DNA of 64,000 nt from Bartonella koehlerae C-29 (GTDB taxonomy: Bacteria; Pseudomonadota; Alphaproteobacteria; Rhizobiales; Rhizobiaceae): the NCBI RefSeq assembly GCF_000706625.1, contig NZ_KL407334.1, positions 728,389-792,388 of the forward strand, given 5' to 3'. Shown here in pieces: positions 30,264-39,419 of this stretch. Below the pieces are notes generated by a model. That model was not told the DNA's origin. It worked only from the letters and a program-made list of their open reading frames with translations, and did not search any database. The translations under genes and the position numbers were made by a program. Numbering within the stretch: the stretch's first letter is position 1; every line of letters starts with the position of its first letter.

Positions 30264-33149
30264 CTATGGTTTGTTTTTATAAGGGAAGTGATTTTGAACG
30301 AGAGTGATTAACTCTTCGATGGCAACTGGCTTAGTAACAAGTGTGCTTTGAACATATTTACAGCCTTCTTGACGTAGGAAAATCGCTTCTTTTTCATTTT
30401 CAACGCCTTCTGCGATGATTTGTAAATTAAGATCAATTGCCATATTAATAATAGATTTGAGAATAAGTTTTTTCTTAATCGAATCGATTGAGATAAGTGA
30501 ACGATCTAATTTAACCATGTCAAATGGATAACGGACGAGATATGCAAGTGATGAATAACCTGTTCCAAAATTATCCAGTGCGAGATTCAGTCCCAGTGCT
30601 TTAATTTGTTCAAGAAAGTGCGCTGATTGTTCAGGATTTTTTCTCAAGACAAATTCCGATATTTCTATCATCAATCTCCCTTTGCTGAGTGGGTGGCGAA
30701 GCAGAGTGGAGCGCAATTGACTTATAAAGCGAGGATGAACCATTTCCGGGCTTGGTAAATTGATTGAAATAAAGAAAGATTGTTGAAAGAATTTTTCTTG
30801 TACATTTATAAGATCAATAACGGCATTGTCGATGATAAATTCTGCAAAATCCATAACGATTTGTTCGTTTTCTACGATCTTGATAAAATCAGAGATATTA
30901 AGATTTCCATAATTTGGATGATGCCATTCTACAATTGTCTCAAAACCAATAATATGTCCATCTGATAAATTAAGAATAGGATGGTAGAGAATTTTTATTT
31001 CATTACGTTTTATAGCATAATGAACGTCTTGTCCCATAGTATTATGCTCGAGGCCTAACGTGCGAAAATTGGGGCGAAAAGGTTCAATATGGTTTCCTCC
31101 CATTTGTTTTGCGCGGATCATCGCTAGTTCACTGTCATTTAAAATATCTTTGGCCGTTGATCTATTTTCACTCCACGTGACTAGCCCAATTGATGTTGAA
31201 AGCTTTATTTTCTTTTCTGTAAGTGCAATAGGTGCTGAAATTGTTTTGTGCAGATGATCTGCAAATGTTGCAATTTTTTGCGGTTCAGTTTCACTGAGTA
31301 AAATGATTGCAAAACGGTCTGCAGAAAGACGTGACAAGGTATCTTGAAAGTTAATAAGACGGCTCAAGCGGCGTGCTATAATAAGCAATACTGTGTCACC
31401 AACAGCTATGCCTAATTTGTGATTAATTTGACGGAAATTGTCAAAGTCAATCATAAAGACAGTTGGTCTAATTTTAATATTTTCTTTAGCCAAAGAGGTA
31501 TAGTTTTGTAGTCTATCGAAAAAAATTTGTTGATTAGGGAGTCCCGTTAAGCTGTCGTGGATTGCATCATGCAATAAACGTTCTTCGGCTTTCTTGTGGT
31601 TAGTAATATTAACTATGGTGCCAATGACACGGATAATTTTTCCATCTTTTTGCATAGCTGGACGTGCACGAAGAGAAAACCAATGATAATAACCACCACC
31701 GGAAGAAAGCCGGAAAATTTGATCAATGCGTCCTTTTTTGTTTTTAAGAATGATATCCAATACGGCTTGAAAGCGTTCACGATCATCATGGTGCAAAGCT
31801 GAAATCCAGTTTTGCATAGGACCATTGAGTTTGTGGGTTTCAGTCCCAAAGAGGGGCTTCATATCTGGATGCACAACAATGCGATCACGTTCGACATTCC
31901 AATCCCAAATAATATTTCCAGCTCCTTTTGCTGCGAGCACTTGCTGTTCAAGGTCAGAAAATATTCCTTCATGGAAAGCATCATTGGAAAAAGTTTGTTG
32001 CATGACAGTAAAGCTGATGAGAAGCACAATCAGCACTAGTCCACCTGATAAAGCTGGTTGGATAATGTCATTGTTTAAATATCCTGCTATGCAGGCATAG
32101 GCCCCTAAACACCAGCAGCTAATAAGCAACCATGTTGGTATAAGCATGATTGCACGGTCATAGCTTCGGATGGAAAAATAGCTAATTAAAATAATACCAA
32201 GTATAGCGGTGAGGCCAAATGACAAACGAGCGATTCCAGCTGCTCTAGTGGGGTCATAAACAGCAAACGCTCCCAGACCACAAAGAGCGATAGTCCACAC
32301 AATTGCACCATAACTGAAGTGATAGTGCCAGCGGTTAAGGCATAGATAGGTGAAAAGGAAAATAAAGAGTGTGGCTGCAAGTGCTACTTCTGTACCAGCA
32401 CGCCAAATTGGTTGTGTTGTTAATGTAACAGCAAAGAATTTATTTAAAAAGTTGAAGTCGATGCCAATATAAAAAAGCACCGCCCAGGCGATAGCAGCTG
32501 TTGCAGGAAAAAGAACTGTGCCACGAACGACGAAAAGAACAGTTAAGAGAAGCGCTAAAAGACCTGATATACCAAGAAGAATACCATGGTAAAGCGTATA
32601 AGAATTAATGGCATCCTTATAGGCTTCAGGTTTCCATAAATAGATTTGTGGCAAATTTGCAGAATTAAGTTCTGCGACAAATGTAACGATAGCGCCAGGG
32701 TTAAGTGTAATACGGAAGATATCAGAGTTTGCACTGGATTGACGATCAAGGGAAAAACCTTCGCTTGGCGTGATGGATTGAATCCGTGCTGATCCAAGGT
32801 CAGGCCAAAGAAAACCGGAGTGTGCCATACGATAATGGGGGACAACAATAAGACGGTCAATTTGTTCGTCTGTGGGATTTGCAAGAGAAAATACTGCCCA
32901 GTTTCCAGAAAATTTTGCATTTTTTGCCTGCACTTCAATGCGCCATACAATACCATCTGGTCCTGGCACTGTACTTGTTTGAAAGATAGAGTTGTCCGTA
33001 TGATGAATTTCGATTGCTCTTGAAAGATCAAGAGCGGCATCTTGAGAAGAGATTTTGATAGGCTCAATTGCTTTTACTGATGTAAGATGGACAAAAGAGC
33101 TTAGAACCATAACAAAGATAATGTTAATTATTTTACGCAAACTCTTCAC
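30264..33149 (-). CDS. Membrane GGDEF/EAL protein with degenerate catalytic motifs
   Basis: A 961-residue cyclic-di-GMP family protein. It has a signal peptide (1-28), a periplasmic sensory part (30-180), about seven membrane helices (186-390; 7TMR-DISM-like arrangement), a PAS/PAC module (about 405-520), GGDEF (528-695) and EAL (705-950). The GGDEF signature reads SADRF at 609-613, so diguanylate cyclase activity is very unlikely. The EAL signature reads ETI at 737-739 and the DDFGTG metal motif reads DNFGTG (859-864); Asn798, Glu829, Lys880 and Glu914 remain. It may be a weak phosphodiesterase or a c-di-GMP-sensing scaffold. It stands alone, convergent with yqgE. Confidence 0.9.
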   Translation of the reverse strand: MKSLRKIINIIFVMVLSSFVHLTSVKAIEPIKISSQDAALDLSRAIEIHHTDNSIFQTSTVPGPDGIVWRIEVQAKNAKFSGNWAVFSLANPTDEQIDRLIVVPHYRMAHSGFLWPDLGSARIQSITPSEGFSLDRQSSANSDIFRITLNPGAIVTFVAELNSANLPQIYLWKPEAYKDAINSYTLYHGILLGISGLLALLLTVLFVVRGTVLFPATAAIAWAVLFYIGIDFNFLNKFFAVTLTTQPIWRAGTEVALAATLFIFLFTYLCLNRWHYHFSYGAIVWTIALCGLGAFAVYDPTRAAGIARLSFGLTAILGIILISYFSIRSYDRAIMLIPTWLLISCWCLGAYACIAGYLNNDIIQPALSGGLVLIVLLISFTVMQQTFSNDAFHEGIFSDLEQQVLAAKGAGNIIWDWNVERDRIVVHPDMKPLFGTETHKLNGPMQNWISALHHDDRERFQAVLDIILKNKKGRIDQIFRLSSGGGYYHWFSLRARPAMQKDGKIIRVIGTIVNITNHKKAEERLLHDAIHDSLTGLPNQQIFFDRLQNYTSLAKENIKIRPTVFMIDFDNFRQINHKLGIAVGDTVLLIIARRLSRLINFQDTLSRLSADRFAIILLSETEPQKIATFADHLHKTISAPIALTEKKIKLSTSIGLVTWSENRSTAKDILNDSELAMIRAKQMGGNHIEPFRPNFRTLGLEHNTMGQDVHYAIKRNEIKILYHPILNLSDGHIIGFETIVEWHHPNYGNLNISDFIKIVENEQIVMDFAEFIIDNAVIDLINVQEKFFQQSFFISINLPSPEMVHPRFISQLRSTLLRHPLSKGRLMIEISEFVLRKNPEQSAHFLEQIKALGLNLALDNFGTGYSSLAYLVRYPFDMVKLDRSLISIDSIKKKLILKSIINMAIDLNLQIIAEGVENEKEAIFLRQEGCKYVQSTLVTKPVAIEELITLVQNHFPYKNKP

Positions 33150-33589
33150 AATGTTTCACTTTCAGTATTTTTTATGATGTTTAATTTTAAATCTTTTCAA
33201 GAAAATACGTCCACCTTTTATAATTTATTATACATAACAAGCAGTTATTGTTTTCTTTTAAAAAGTTACGCCGATTACATACAAATATAAATTAGATATC
33301 TGCTTGCCTCAATGGGGCTTGAAACCGATGGAATTTTATTTTTAGGAGAGAAAAAAATAAGCCATTGGTTTTTAGTTCACAGATATATATTGACTAGAGT
33401 TATTATCACATGAAGTGTGAGTTGGGTAGTTTTGTATACCTCTTTGAGAAATATTTTCCAAACTTATTCAGGGAGAAGAATTTTTGTGGTAAATTTTATC
33501 ATAAGACGCATATTATTATATACAGCTCTTTTTTTACACTTCATCATAGGGAATAATGCATAAAGCGTTTGAAAAAGGTTTATTTAAAC
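33150..33589. other. Intergenic stretch between GGDEF/EAL gene and M16 peptidase gene
   Basis: About 440 AT-rich bases upstream of the GGDEF/EAL gene. No gene is visible. The leftmost part should hold that gene's promoter; the right end holds the terminator of the M16 gene. Confidence 0.4.
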
Positions 33590-33592
33590 CTA
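33573..33592 (-). terminator. Probable rho-independent terminator of the M16 peptidase gene
   Basis: On the minus strand the stop codon TAG is part of the stem AGGTTT, loop AAAT, stem AAACCT, followed by TTTTTC. The hairpin is short, but the immediate T-run and its position at the stop codon support a terminator. Confidence 0.5.
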
Positions 33593-34864
33593 CTTTATAT
33601 TTGATGAAAGTGTTGATGTTAAGTTATCGAAATGCATGAGAGAGCCAACAGGTCCAACAGCTGCTAATGTTGGAGTAGTATTGATAAAAAGACGGCCAGC
33701 TAAATCAATTAATCTTGCGGGAGTAATAAGCTCTAAGCGTTCAATTATTTCAGATAGTGAAATCTCTCTGCCATAAAGAAGCATTTGACGGGCAATGAAA
33801 CTGGCTTGACTAGATGGATTTTCCTGCGCCATTGTAAGGGTAGCTCGATATTGTGCTCGTGCTCGTTGAAGTTCATTGGCGTGGATGCTTTTGCTTACCT
33901 TAGAGAGCTCGTCGAGAATTACAGGAAGCAGTTCTTTTAGTTTTTCTTGTCCGGTGGCAGCGTGAAGGCCAAAAAGTCCGATATCTGAAAATCCCCAATG
34001 AAAAGCATAAATAGAATAGCATAATCCACGTTTTTCTCTCACTTCTTGAAAGAGTCGTGATGACATACCTCCACCAAGAATGATTGAAAGAATTTGTGCA
34101 GCATAAAAATCACGCGCATGATAGGCGCGTCCTTCAAAACCAAGAACAACTTGTGTGTCCATTAGATCGCGATATTCACGAAAATCGCCTCCGACATAAT
34201 TCGCAAGGTTTGTGAGAGGCTCTGTTGAGTGAGGACGAAAAGTGCTAAGGCGACTTTCGACCTCTTGCAGGAAATTTTTGTGTTGTACAGCGCCTGCTGC
34301 AACTACGATCATACGGTCTGCGCTATAGTGTTGATTCATAAAACTATGAAGGTCAGCAGATGTAAATGATTGAACGGTTTTCGGTGTTCCTAAAATAGAG
34401 CGACCAAGCGACTGATGACGAAAGGCTGTTTCAGTAAAGTGATCAAAAACGACATCATCAGGAACATCACGAGCGGCACCAATTTCTTGAAAAACCACTT
34501 GTTTTTCTCGTTCTAATTCATCCTCATCAAATTTTGAATGCATTAAAATATCGGCTAGAATGTCAATTGCAAGCGGAATATCGTTTTTAAGTACACGTGC
34601 AAAATAGGCAGTTGTTTCCGTACTGGTGGTAGCGTTGATTTCACCACCAACATCTTCAATATCACTTGCAATCTGAAAGGCTGTACGGTTTTCCGTTCCT
34701 TTGAAAGCCATATGTTCAAGAAGATGGGCGATTCCATGCTGTGTAAAGGTTTCATTACGTGAGCCAACTTTAACCCATATTCCGAGAGCTACACTGTCAA
34801 TTTGTTGCATTGTATGTGTGGCGATGGTCAAACCATTACTCAGGCGGCTGATATCTACACCCAT
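33590..34864 (-). CDS. M16 family zinc peptidase (mitochondrial processing peptidase-like)
   Basis: A 424-residue insulinase-family metallopeptidase. The inverted zinc motif HxxEH is HLLEH at residues 47-51 (GIAHLLEHMAFKGTENRTAF), and the distal glutamate ligand lies in DELEREKQVVFQEIGAARD near 123-141. ILGGGMSSRLFQEVREKRGL is the conserved substrate-chamber segment. Alphaproteobacterial members of this group are closest to the beta subunit of mitochondrial processing peptidase. It lies directly downstream of thrC (85 bases), co-directional, as in other Rhizobiales. Confidence 0.92.
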   Translation of the reverse strand: MGVDISRLSNGLTIATHTMQQIDSVALGIWVKVGSRNETFTQHGIAHLLEHMAFKGTENRTAFQIASDIEDVGGEINATTSTETTAYFARVLKNDIPLAIDILADILMHSKFDEDELEREKQVVFQEIGAARDVPDDVVFDHFTETAFRHQSLGRSILGTPKTVQSFTSADLHSFMNQHYSADRMIVVAAGAVQHKNFLQEVESRLSTFRPHSTEPLTNLANYVGGDFREYRDLMDTQVVLGFEGRAYHARDFYAAQILSIILGGGMSSRLFQEVREKRGLCYSIYAFHWGFSDIGLFGLHAATGQEKLKELLPVILDELSKVSKSIHANELQRARAQYRATLTMAQENPSSQASFIARQMLLYGREISLSEIIERLELITPARLIDLAGRLFINTTPTLAAVGPVGSLMHFDNLTSTLSSNIK

Positions 34865-34949
34865 GTGTTCACGACTCCGTTAAACAAGCCAAATACTTTA
34901 ATTATTAAGAGTATTGGAATATTATTGATTTGAATTAATGCAGCTAACT

Positions 34950-36347
34950 TTAATAAGATGCACGCGATTTTAAAGAAATGTAATTTTTGACTATTTTTTC
35001 ATCATTAGCAAGACCTATAAAATGTTCTTCGCGTTCCATTAAATTGTTGAGACGAGATGGCCATGGGGCATTAAGTCCACAGGCGTTTTTAATGGCGTCA
35101 GGAAATTTAGCAGGATGAGCAGTAGAAAGAACGATCATTGGAATATGTGGTTGTCTGTTTTCACGAGCTACTTTAAGCGCAACAGCTGTATGTGGATCAA
35201 CGAGATAGCCGCTTTCTTTATAAACACTGTCAATTGTTTTTGCTGTTTCAGCTATGCTACTTTTCCCTGCAGAAAACAGGGAACGAATATTTTTGAGCTG
35301 CTTTTCATTAAGATTAAAACATCCTGATTTTTTCAAGTTTTCCATCGCATTGCGAATCCACACAGGATCACGATCGCTACTTTCAAACAGTAAGCGTTCA
35401 AAATTAGAAGAGGCTTGAATATCCATAGAGGGTGATGTTGTATAGGTTATCGTCCGTGTTTCATAAGTGCCGCTGGTTAATGTGCGTACGAGGATGTCAT
35501 TATCATTTGTTGCAATGACCAATTGGGCAATGGGTAACCCCATACGGGCAGCAACATAACCTGCAAAAATATCACCAAAATTTCCAGTAGGAACAGTAAA
35601 TGAGACAGCTCTATCAGGAGCACCCAAAGAAAGTGCAGATGAAAAATAATAAACAGTTTGCGCTATAATACGTGCCCAATTTATAGAATTAACTCCCGAA
35701 AGCGCTTTTTTTTGCCGGAAATTATAGTCATTAAACATTGCTTTCACCAGTGCTTGGCAGTCATCAAAACTCCCTTCAATGGCTATGGCATGCACATTTG
35801 TGTTGTGACTGGTCGTCATTTGCCGCTGCTGAACGGGTGATACGCGCCCTTTAGGAAACAAAATAAAAACGTCTGAATATTCTCTTCCAGCAAAAGCTTG
35901 TATTGCAGCACCACCTGTATCACCTGATGTGGCAGCAATAATTGTTGCGCATTTATTTTTTTTGATGAGAACATAATCCATCAGTCGAGAAAGAAACTGC
36001 ATTGCGACATCTTTAAATGCCAAAGTAGGACCGTGAAAAAGTTCAAGAATAAATTCATTTGGTCCAGTTTGCAGTAACGGACAGGTCGCTGGATGGTGAA
36101 AGGAAGCATAAGACTCAGAAATCATATTTTCAAAAGAAGTATATTCGATTTCGTTATTCATAAAGGGCCAAAGAATGGTTTTAGCGATTGTCATATAGGA
36201 TTGACCACGAAGCGCTCGTAATGCATCGAATGATAATTGGGGAAATTTTTCTGGAAGATAAAGTCCACCATCACTAGCCAGTCCAGTCATAATAGTTTCA
36301 ATAAAGCCTAAGGCAGGAGCTTCACCTCTCGTGCTGATATATTGCAT
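34950..36347 (-). CDS. thrC: Threonine synthase
   Basis: PLP enzyme that converts O-phosphohomoserine to threonine; it completes the step begun by ThrB at 27.2 kb. The 465-residue protein starts MQYISTRGEAPALGF. Its PLP lysine is in HGPTLAFKDVAMQFLSRLMD near residue 112. ATSGDTGGAAIQAFAGRE, TVPTGNFGDIFAGYVAARMG and ATNDNDILVRTLTSGTYE are typical of the longer, fungal/enterobacterial-type ThrC. It lies upstream of the M16 peptidase on the same strand. Confidence 0.95.
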   Translation of the reverse strand: MQYISTRGEAPALGFIETIMTGLASDGGLYLPEKFPQLSFDALRALRGQSYMTIAKTILWPFMNNEIEYTSFENMISESYASFHHPATCPLLQTGPNEFILELFHGPTLAFKDVAMQFLSRLMDYVLIKKNKCATIIAATSGDTGGAAIQAFAGREYSDVFILFPKGRVSPVQQRQMTTSHNTNVHAIAIEGSFDDCQALVKAMFNDYNFRQKKALSGVNSINWARIIAQTVYYFSSALSLGAPDRAVSFTVPTGNFGDIFAGYVAARMGLPIAQLVIATNDNDILVRTLTSGTYETRTITYTTSPSMDIQASSNFERLLFESSDRDPVWIRNAMENLKKSGCFNLNEKQLKNIRSLFSAGKSSIAETAKTIDSVYKESGYLVDPHTAVALKVARENRQPHIPMIVLSTAHPAKFPDAIKNACGLNAPWPSRLNNLMEREEHFIGLANDEKIVKNYISLKSRASY

Positions 36348-36775
36348 AAGTTTTTTCCTTCGTTTATTTCTGATAAGTTGGCGAAGTTATTTATTTCATG
36401 TTTTTCATGATATTTAAATTATTAAATCAATAGAAATTTATTTGCTTATTCTTATAAATAATGAAAAGAAATGACATTAGCCATTTCTGTTTTTAAAAAT
36501 TAAAACATAAATATTTATGAAAAATTTGTCATAGACAAGAGACCTTTTTCTATTATTCATTCGCTTATTTTGCAATTCATGTTAATTGATATATTTTCCT
36601 CAATAATGAGATAACTATAGATAATAGTATTTATTGAAAAAATTCCTTGCACAAAATCAATTATTCGTAGTTATTTTTCTGTTCTTATTTTGTATAATAA
36701 AAAAATCATATACAAATTAGTCTTTTTCAAAATAGTATAGTATGATTTATGTTGAAGGATTTATGAGGTAATTTC
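36348..36775. other. AT-rich intergenic stretch upstream of thrC
   Basis: About 430 bases, strongly AT-rich, with no gene visible. The thrC promoter should lie at its left end. It opens a gene-poor AT-rich region running to 39.4 kb. Confidence 0.4.
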
Positions 36776-36892
36776 ATGGCATTACTAATGGGTATTATAT
36801 TTGCTACGCAGTATTATTGGTATGTAGCTAAGGTTATTTATAGAAAATACAAAAAACAGTCTGCCCTATTATGTGAGACAGACTGCAATTAA
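36776..36892 (+). CDS. Possible 38-residue membrane peptide
   Basis: A very short frame with ATG 36776 and an upstream GAGG. The peptide MALLMGIIFATQYYWYVAKV continues with a basic stretch (IYRKYKKQ) and ends with two cysteines, so it would be a single membrane helix with a positively charged tail. It converges on the small secreted-protein gene at 36937. Its 3' part coincides with a hairpin that looks like that gene's terminator, so the coding potential may be accidental. No function can be assigned. Confidence 0.3.
   Translation: MALLMGIIFATQYYWYVAKVIYRKYKKQSALLCETDCN
36851..36885 (-). terminator. Probable rho-independent terminator of small secreted protein gene 1
   Basis: Inverted repeat CAGTCTG (36857-36863) and CAGACTG (36879-36885). 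On the minus strand the stem is followed by TTTTTT (36856-36851). It lies about 50 bases past the stop of the gene ending at 36937. Confidence 0.6.
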
Positions 36893-36936
36893 AAAATTAT
36901 TTTAAAAAAAGAAAAAAGTAATCGGATAATTGGGGG

Positions 36937-37305
36937 TTATTTGCCTTTAGTTTTACCTACTGCCCATCCAAGTATACCAGTAAACATACCCATGATAGAT
37001 CCTATCAGGAAACCAAAACTTAGAGCTCCTACGGTAGTAAAAATTCCTAACGTAATGGGCTCAAACACCTTTTCAATTTTTCCTTCAAGAGCAGGTTCAT
37101 TTTTTGCTTCATAAGTGAAACTTGGCACATAGAAAGTAGCCATATTGATTACTTTCTTTTTTCCTTGTTCCATTACAGAAACAGAAATATTCTCTTGCTG
37201 AGGGCTATTTCTCAAATGATTTGCATGAGCATTTATAATTTGTGAAAGAGAAAAAAACACCGCGATAAAAACACGGAATACATGATTTTTAAATACTTTA
37301 ATCAT
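36937..37305 (-). CDS. Small secreted membrane-tailed protein, tandem paralogue 1
   Basis: A 122-residue protein of a three-member tandem family that I do not recognise. Residues 1-27 look like a signal peptide (basic start, FRVFIAVFFSLSQIINAHA, cleavage after AHA). The central part (28-85) is polar and includes VINMATFYVPSFTYEAKNE and ALEGKIEKVFEPI. The C-terminal 35 residues are glycine-rich and hydrophobic (TLGIFTTVGALSFGFLIGSI), enough for one or two membrane spans, ending in KTKGK. The first 85 residues are nearly identical to paralogue 2. A leader with TTTGAGGTAAAATT precedes the ATG in all three. It may be a lineage-specific surface or membrane-active protein; function is unknown. Confidence 0.75.
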   Translation of the reverse strand: MIKVFKNHVFRVFIAVFFSLSQIINAHANHLRNSPQQENISVSVMEQGKKKVINMATFYVPSFTYEAKNEPALEGKIEKVFEPITLGIFTTVGALSFGFLIGSIMGMFTGILGWAVGKTKGK

Positions 37306-37514
37306 AATTTTACCTCAAATATCTTTAATTGATCACTAATCAAATGCATCGATAAAGCTAAGAGATGCGCTGGAAGAAAGTTTTTAAGATCGTTTTTACT
37401 CACAAGAATTAACGATGCGTTTTATAGGTAATAATGAGTACAAAGTGTAAGCTATTTTCATTTTCTATACTGAATTATTAAGTTTCCATATTTGAAAAAG
37501 AAATTTTGTGAGCT

Positions 37515-37880
37515 TTACTGTTTTGTTTTGTATATAATGAGATTTATTATCCACCCGAATAGCAGTCCCACTGCAGTTGTTGCATACCCGATTGCCATTC
37601 CAATACCAAAAATCCCTATTGTGATAGGCTCCACTACTTTCTCAACTTTTCCTTCAAGAGCAGATTCATTTTTTGCTTCATAAGTGAAACTTGGTATATA
37701 GAAAGCCGCCATATTAATTGCTTTCTTTTTTTCTTGTTCCATTATATAAACAGAAATATTCTCTTGCTGAGGGCTATTTCTAAAAGGATTTGCATGAGCA
37801 CTGACACTTACAATTTGTGAAAGAGAAAAAAATGTTGCAATAAAAACACGGAATACATGATTTTTAAATACTTTAACCAT
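37515..37880 (-). CDS. Small secreted membrane-tailed protein, tandem paralogue 2
   Basis: A 121-residue paralogue of the neighbouring genes. The signal peptide is FRVFIATFFSLSQIVSVSAHA. The middle section is almost identical to paralogue 1 (AFYIPSFTYEAKNESALEGK, then VEKVVEPITIGIF). The tail differs: GIGMAIGYATTAVGLLFGWI then INLIIYKTKQ, again hydrophobic with glycines. About 210 bases separate it from paralogue 1, and the 5' leader is conserved. The contrast between the conserved N-terminal two-thirds and the diverged tail suggests recombination or selection acting on the tail. Unknown function. Confidence 0.75.
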   Translation of the reverse strand: MVKVFKNHVFRVFIATFFSLSQIVSVSAHANPFRNSPQQENISVYIMEQEKKKAINMAAFYIPSFTYEAKNESALEGKVEKVVEPITIGIFGIGMAIGYATTAVGLLFGWIINLIIYKTKQ

Positions 37881-37976
37881 AATTTTACCTTAAATACTTT
37901 TATTAATATAAATGAACAGATGTGAAGTCAGTAATGCAGAAATCGACAAATTTTCACGACGGTTGATGATTGTAGT

Positions 37977-38040
37977 AAAGGAGATGTGCTTCATTATGTG
38001 CTTTTGTGGTATTAATAAACACATAATGAAGCTCCTTTAT
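37977..38040 (-). terminator. Long hairpin downstream of paralogue 3
   Basis: Inverted repeat with a 13-base perfect stem GCTTCATTATGTG / CACATAATGAAGC plus AAGGAG / CTCCTT outside a four-base bulge; the loop is about 18 bases. It begins 14 bases after the stop of the gene ending at 38054, so it probably ends or stabilises that transcript. The T-run is weak, so an mRNA-stabilising or regulatory role is also possible. Confidence 0.5.
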
Positions 38041-38053
38041 CATTATTTATACG

Positions 38054-38389
38054 TCATTTGAAGAATGATATAATTTGCGCTATCCAGTTTATTACGGTTG
38101 AAATTATGTATCCAGCGCTCATTATACCTACTCCGAGCGTAATGATATCAACTACCTTTTCAACTTTTCCTTCAAAGGCAATTTCATTTTCTGTTCCATG
38201 ATTTAAGCTTGGAATATAAAAAGCAGTCATATTGATTGTTTTCTTATTTCCCTGTTCTACTACGGAAATAGGAGCGGCTGCTTGAGAGTTATTTTCTAAG
38301 TAATTTGCGTGAACATTTGCAACTTGCGAAAGAAAAAAAACACTAACTGTTACAATACTCAAGAGCTGATTTCTAAGTACTTTTTTCAT
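38054..38389 (-). CDS. Small secreted membrane-tailed protein, tandem paralogue 3
   Basis: The most divergent of the three, 111 residues. The signal peptide is LLSIVTVSVFFLSQVANVHA. The core keeps the family pattern ISVVEQGNKKTINMTAFYIP, then FEGKVEKVVDIITLG. The tail is GIMSAGYIISTVINWIAQII and SFFK, hydrophobic but shorter. The leader before the ATG is the same as for the other two (TTTGAGGTAAAATT), so their expression is probably similar. It is the first gene of the tandem set in transcription direction and has its own downstream hairpin. I do not recognise the family. Confidence 0.75.
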   Translation of the reverse strand: MKKVLRNQLLSIVTVSVFFLSQVANVHANYLENNSQAAAPISVVEQGNKKTINMTAFYIPSLNHGTENEIAFEGKVEKVVDIITLGVGIMSAGYIISTVINWIAQIISFFK

Positions 38390-39419
38390 AATTTTACCTC
38401 AAATATTCTATTTTTAATTAAATCAGTAAATACATCATTGAATATAGTAAAAATGAATTACATATATACAAAACGTATTTACATATCAAATAATGATATG
38501 TATATCATTATGTATATTTAATCAATAGTAAAAATACATAGTGAAGTTATATTTATTTTAATTATTAAATATATGATAAAATAAGATAAATATTTTACAG
38601 AAATTTTTTAAAAATATTTTACAGATTTTTATCGAATTTTTTATGTAATTCTTATTTGTAGAGTGTATTTTTTATTCTCATTTTGGATGTTTTTTAATTT
38701 TAGATTATAGCTAATTGAATTATAAATTTAATGACTTCATTTTATCTTTAAATAATAAATATGATTTGTAAGGATCAAAAAATTAATTACAGAGATATAA
38801 ATACAAATGAGTTTATCTTATATTTTTTATACAATTAAATAAAATCTAAAAGATATAAGTAGTATTTTTGTTTATACATATTTAAAATAATAAATTAAGA
38901 TACAAAATATAATTTTATAATTTGTGATTTAAATTTTAATAAGATAAATTGATAAATGCGTCGTTTATTTTCCAATATGCAGAAAAAGAGATCTAAAAAA
39001 TTTTAATGAAATTAAATAAAGAGGTTTTTACTAAATCATACTTAGCATATTGATGCAGTTTTATTCATGATGGTGAATACTATGATCTGTATGTTTTAAG
39101 CTAAGAATTGTATGTAGATCTTATTTATGTAGTGTATTTATTTGCGTCATTATTACCCAATTCCCCAAAGGGATAAGGAGCATACTGATTGTATCATTTT
39201 CAGGTTATTATGCGAAAATGATGTATTATTTTTATTTACAATGAGCAGAATGCAGATTGCGTAGCAATGAAGTTACTGATGATAAAAATGATTAAGAGCA
39301 GTTGTTAATTATACGCAGCTATTATAATTGTCTCTTAATTCTTGTGGTATGTTTTATCAAGGTAAGAAAATTTTAGTAAAAATATTACTGAAAAACAGTG
39401 TAAGTTGATATATTTCTAA
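38390..39419. other. Gene-free, extremely AT-rich stretch
   Basis: About 1 kb with long A/T runs and no frame that looks coding. It upstream-flanks the three tandem small-protein genes and lies downstream of the HAD gene. I see no remnant that I can identify. Confidence 0.45.

Noticed and set aside
37977-38040. Long hairpin considered as a CRISPR-like or mobile repeat
   Set aside because: Single occurrence as seen by eye, positioned right after a stop codon; better explained as a transcript-end hairpin. No CRISPR array was seen anywhere in the window.
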